This document shows, one piece after another, positions 12,914 through 13,058 of a stretch of DNA of 13,058 bases. A program made the position numbers and the translations under genes. The notes under the pieces were generated by a model. It saw only the letters and a program-made list of their open reading frames with translations. It searched no databases and was not told the DNA's origin. Numbering within the stretch: position 1 is the first letter of the stretch; every line of letters begins with the position of its first letter. The stretch is from an uncultured Caulobacter sp. GTDB taxonomy: Bacteria > Pseudomonadota > Alphaproteobacteria > Caulobacterales > Caulobacteraceae. Location: assembly GCF_937900395.1 (NCBI RefSeq), contig NZ_CALCDX010000149.1:1-13058 (forward strand). Direction: 5' to 3'.

Positions 12914-13058
12914 GCATAGGCGAAACCGAACCTAGCGAAATCAACGGTTTCCCGCTTTTACACGCCGCTGGATCATCCGCGTTGAAACCGCCTCCATACT
13001 CAAAGCTGTCCCCGTCGCGGGGGAGGGCGCTTGGATCCGGCCCAACGGTCTGCTCGCA

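Larger units (their letters stand above)
12284..13058. other. 775-bp gene-free region filled with inverted repeats
   Basis: I see no credible gene here; the open frames are low-complexity readings of GC-rich palindromes. The region holds three unrelated large inverted-repeat elements (12317-12504, 12558-12732, 12766-12879), then smaller hairpins. After 12920 there is GAAACCG (12922-12928) with its inverse CGGTTTC (12945-12951) and a second direct copy (12984-12990), and a CCCC-GTCGC-GGGG hairpin near 13010-13022. A downstream gene and its promoter may begin beyond the window edge. Confidence 0.7.

Noticed and set aside
12600..12935. 111-codon and other open frames in the right-hand repeat region
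   Set aside because: They read through palindromic repeats, have no ribosome-binding site worth noting and produce low-complexity protein.
12284..13058. CRISPR array or replication origin
   Set aside because: Repeats are inverted pairs of different sequence, not regularly spaced direct repeats; no clustered DnaA boxes or AT-rich unwinding region were seen.

Overview
The window is GC-rich alphaproteobacterial DNA, most likely from a Caulobacter or a close relative such as Phenylobacterium. This rests on the housekeeping genes (ubiE, ubiB, coaBC, dut and mutM close together), the protein sequences, and the GC-rich palindromic intergenic repeats. The genus is inferred from recognition; no search was run.

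Layout. Positions 1-1471 are unusual. A methyl-accepting chemotaxis receptor on the minus strand loses its signalling domain and runs in frame into the C-terminus of a DUF3088 protein. The start of a DUF1467 gene follows, fused in frame to a piece that looks like the alginate acetylation protein AlgF, and that piece abuts a plus-strand fragment of an unrelated gene. This is a mosaic of about five gene pieces in 600 bp, made either by microhomology-driven rearrangement or by misassembly. A 335-bp gene-free stretch (1472-1807) holds a plus-strand terminator-like hairpin with no gene in front of it. A 47-residue membrane protein gene (1808-1951) ends 1 bp from dut (1953-2423, minus).

Positions 2576-6386 hold a GH65-like glycoside hydrolase or phosphorylase, a LysR regulator and a divergent short-chain dehydrogenase. 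The last two share an intergenic region with a perfect operator-like inverted repeat at the LysR start codon. Minus-strand coaBC (6404-7600), ubiB (8451-9965) and ubiE (10131-10889) come next. A plus-strand lipoprotein (7756-8316) lies between coaBC and ubiB; its C-terminal half resembles the nuclease module at the end of contact-dependent or polymorphic toxins. mutM (10973-11836, plus) diverges from ubiE.

A small membrane protein gene (11903-12283) follows, behind a TTGACA promoter overlapped by a perfect 18-bp palindrome. The last 775 bp contain no gene I can support; they hold three different large inverted-repeat elements in tandem plus smaller hairpins.

Working relations. UbiE and UbiB serve ubiquinone synthesis, CoaBC coenzyme A synthesis, Dut keeps dUTP out of DNA and MutM removes oxidised purines. 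The GH65/LysR/SDR trio and the lipoprotein look like lineage-specific insertions into this conserved block. The most interesting items are the toxin-module lipoprotein, the palindrome-controlled membrane gene, the mosaic at the left end and the repeat cluster at the right end.
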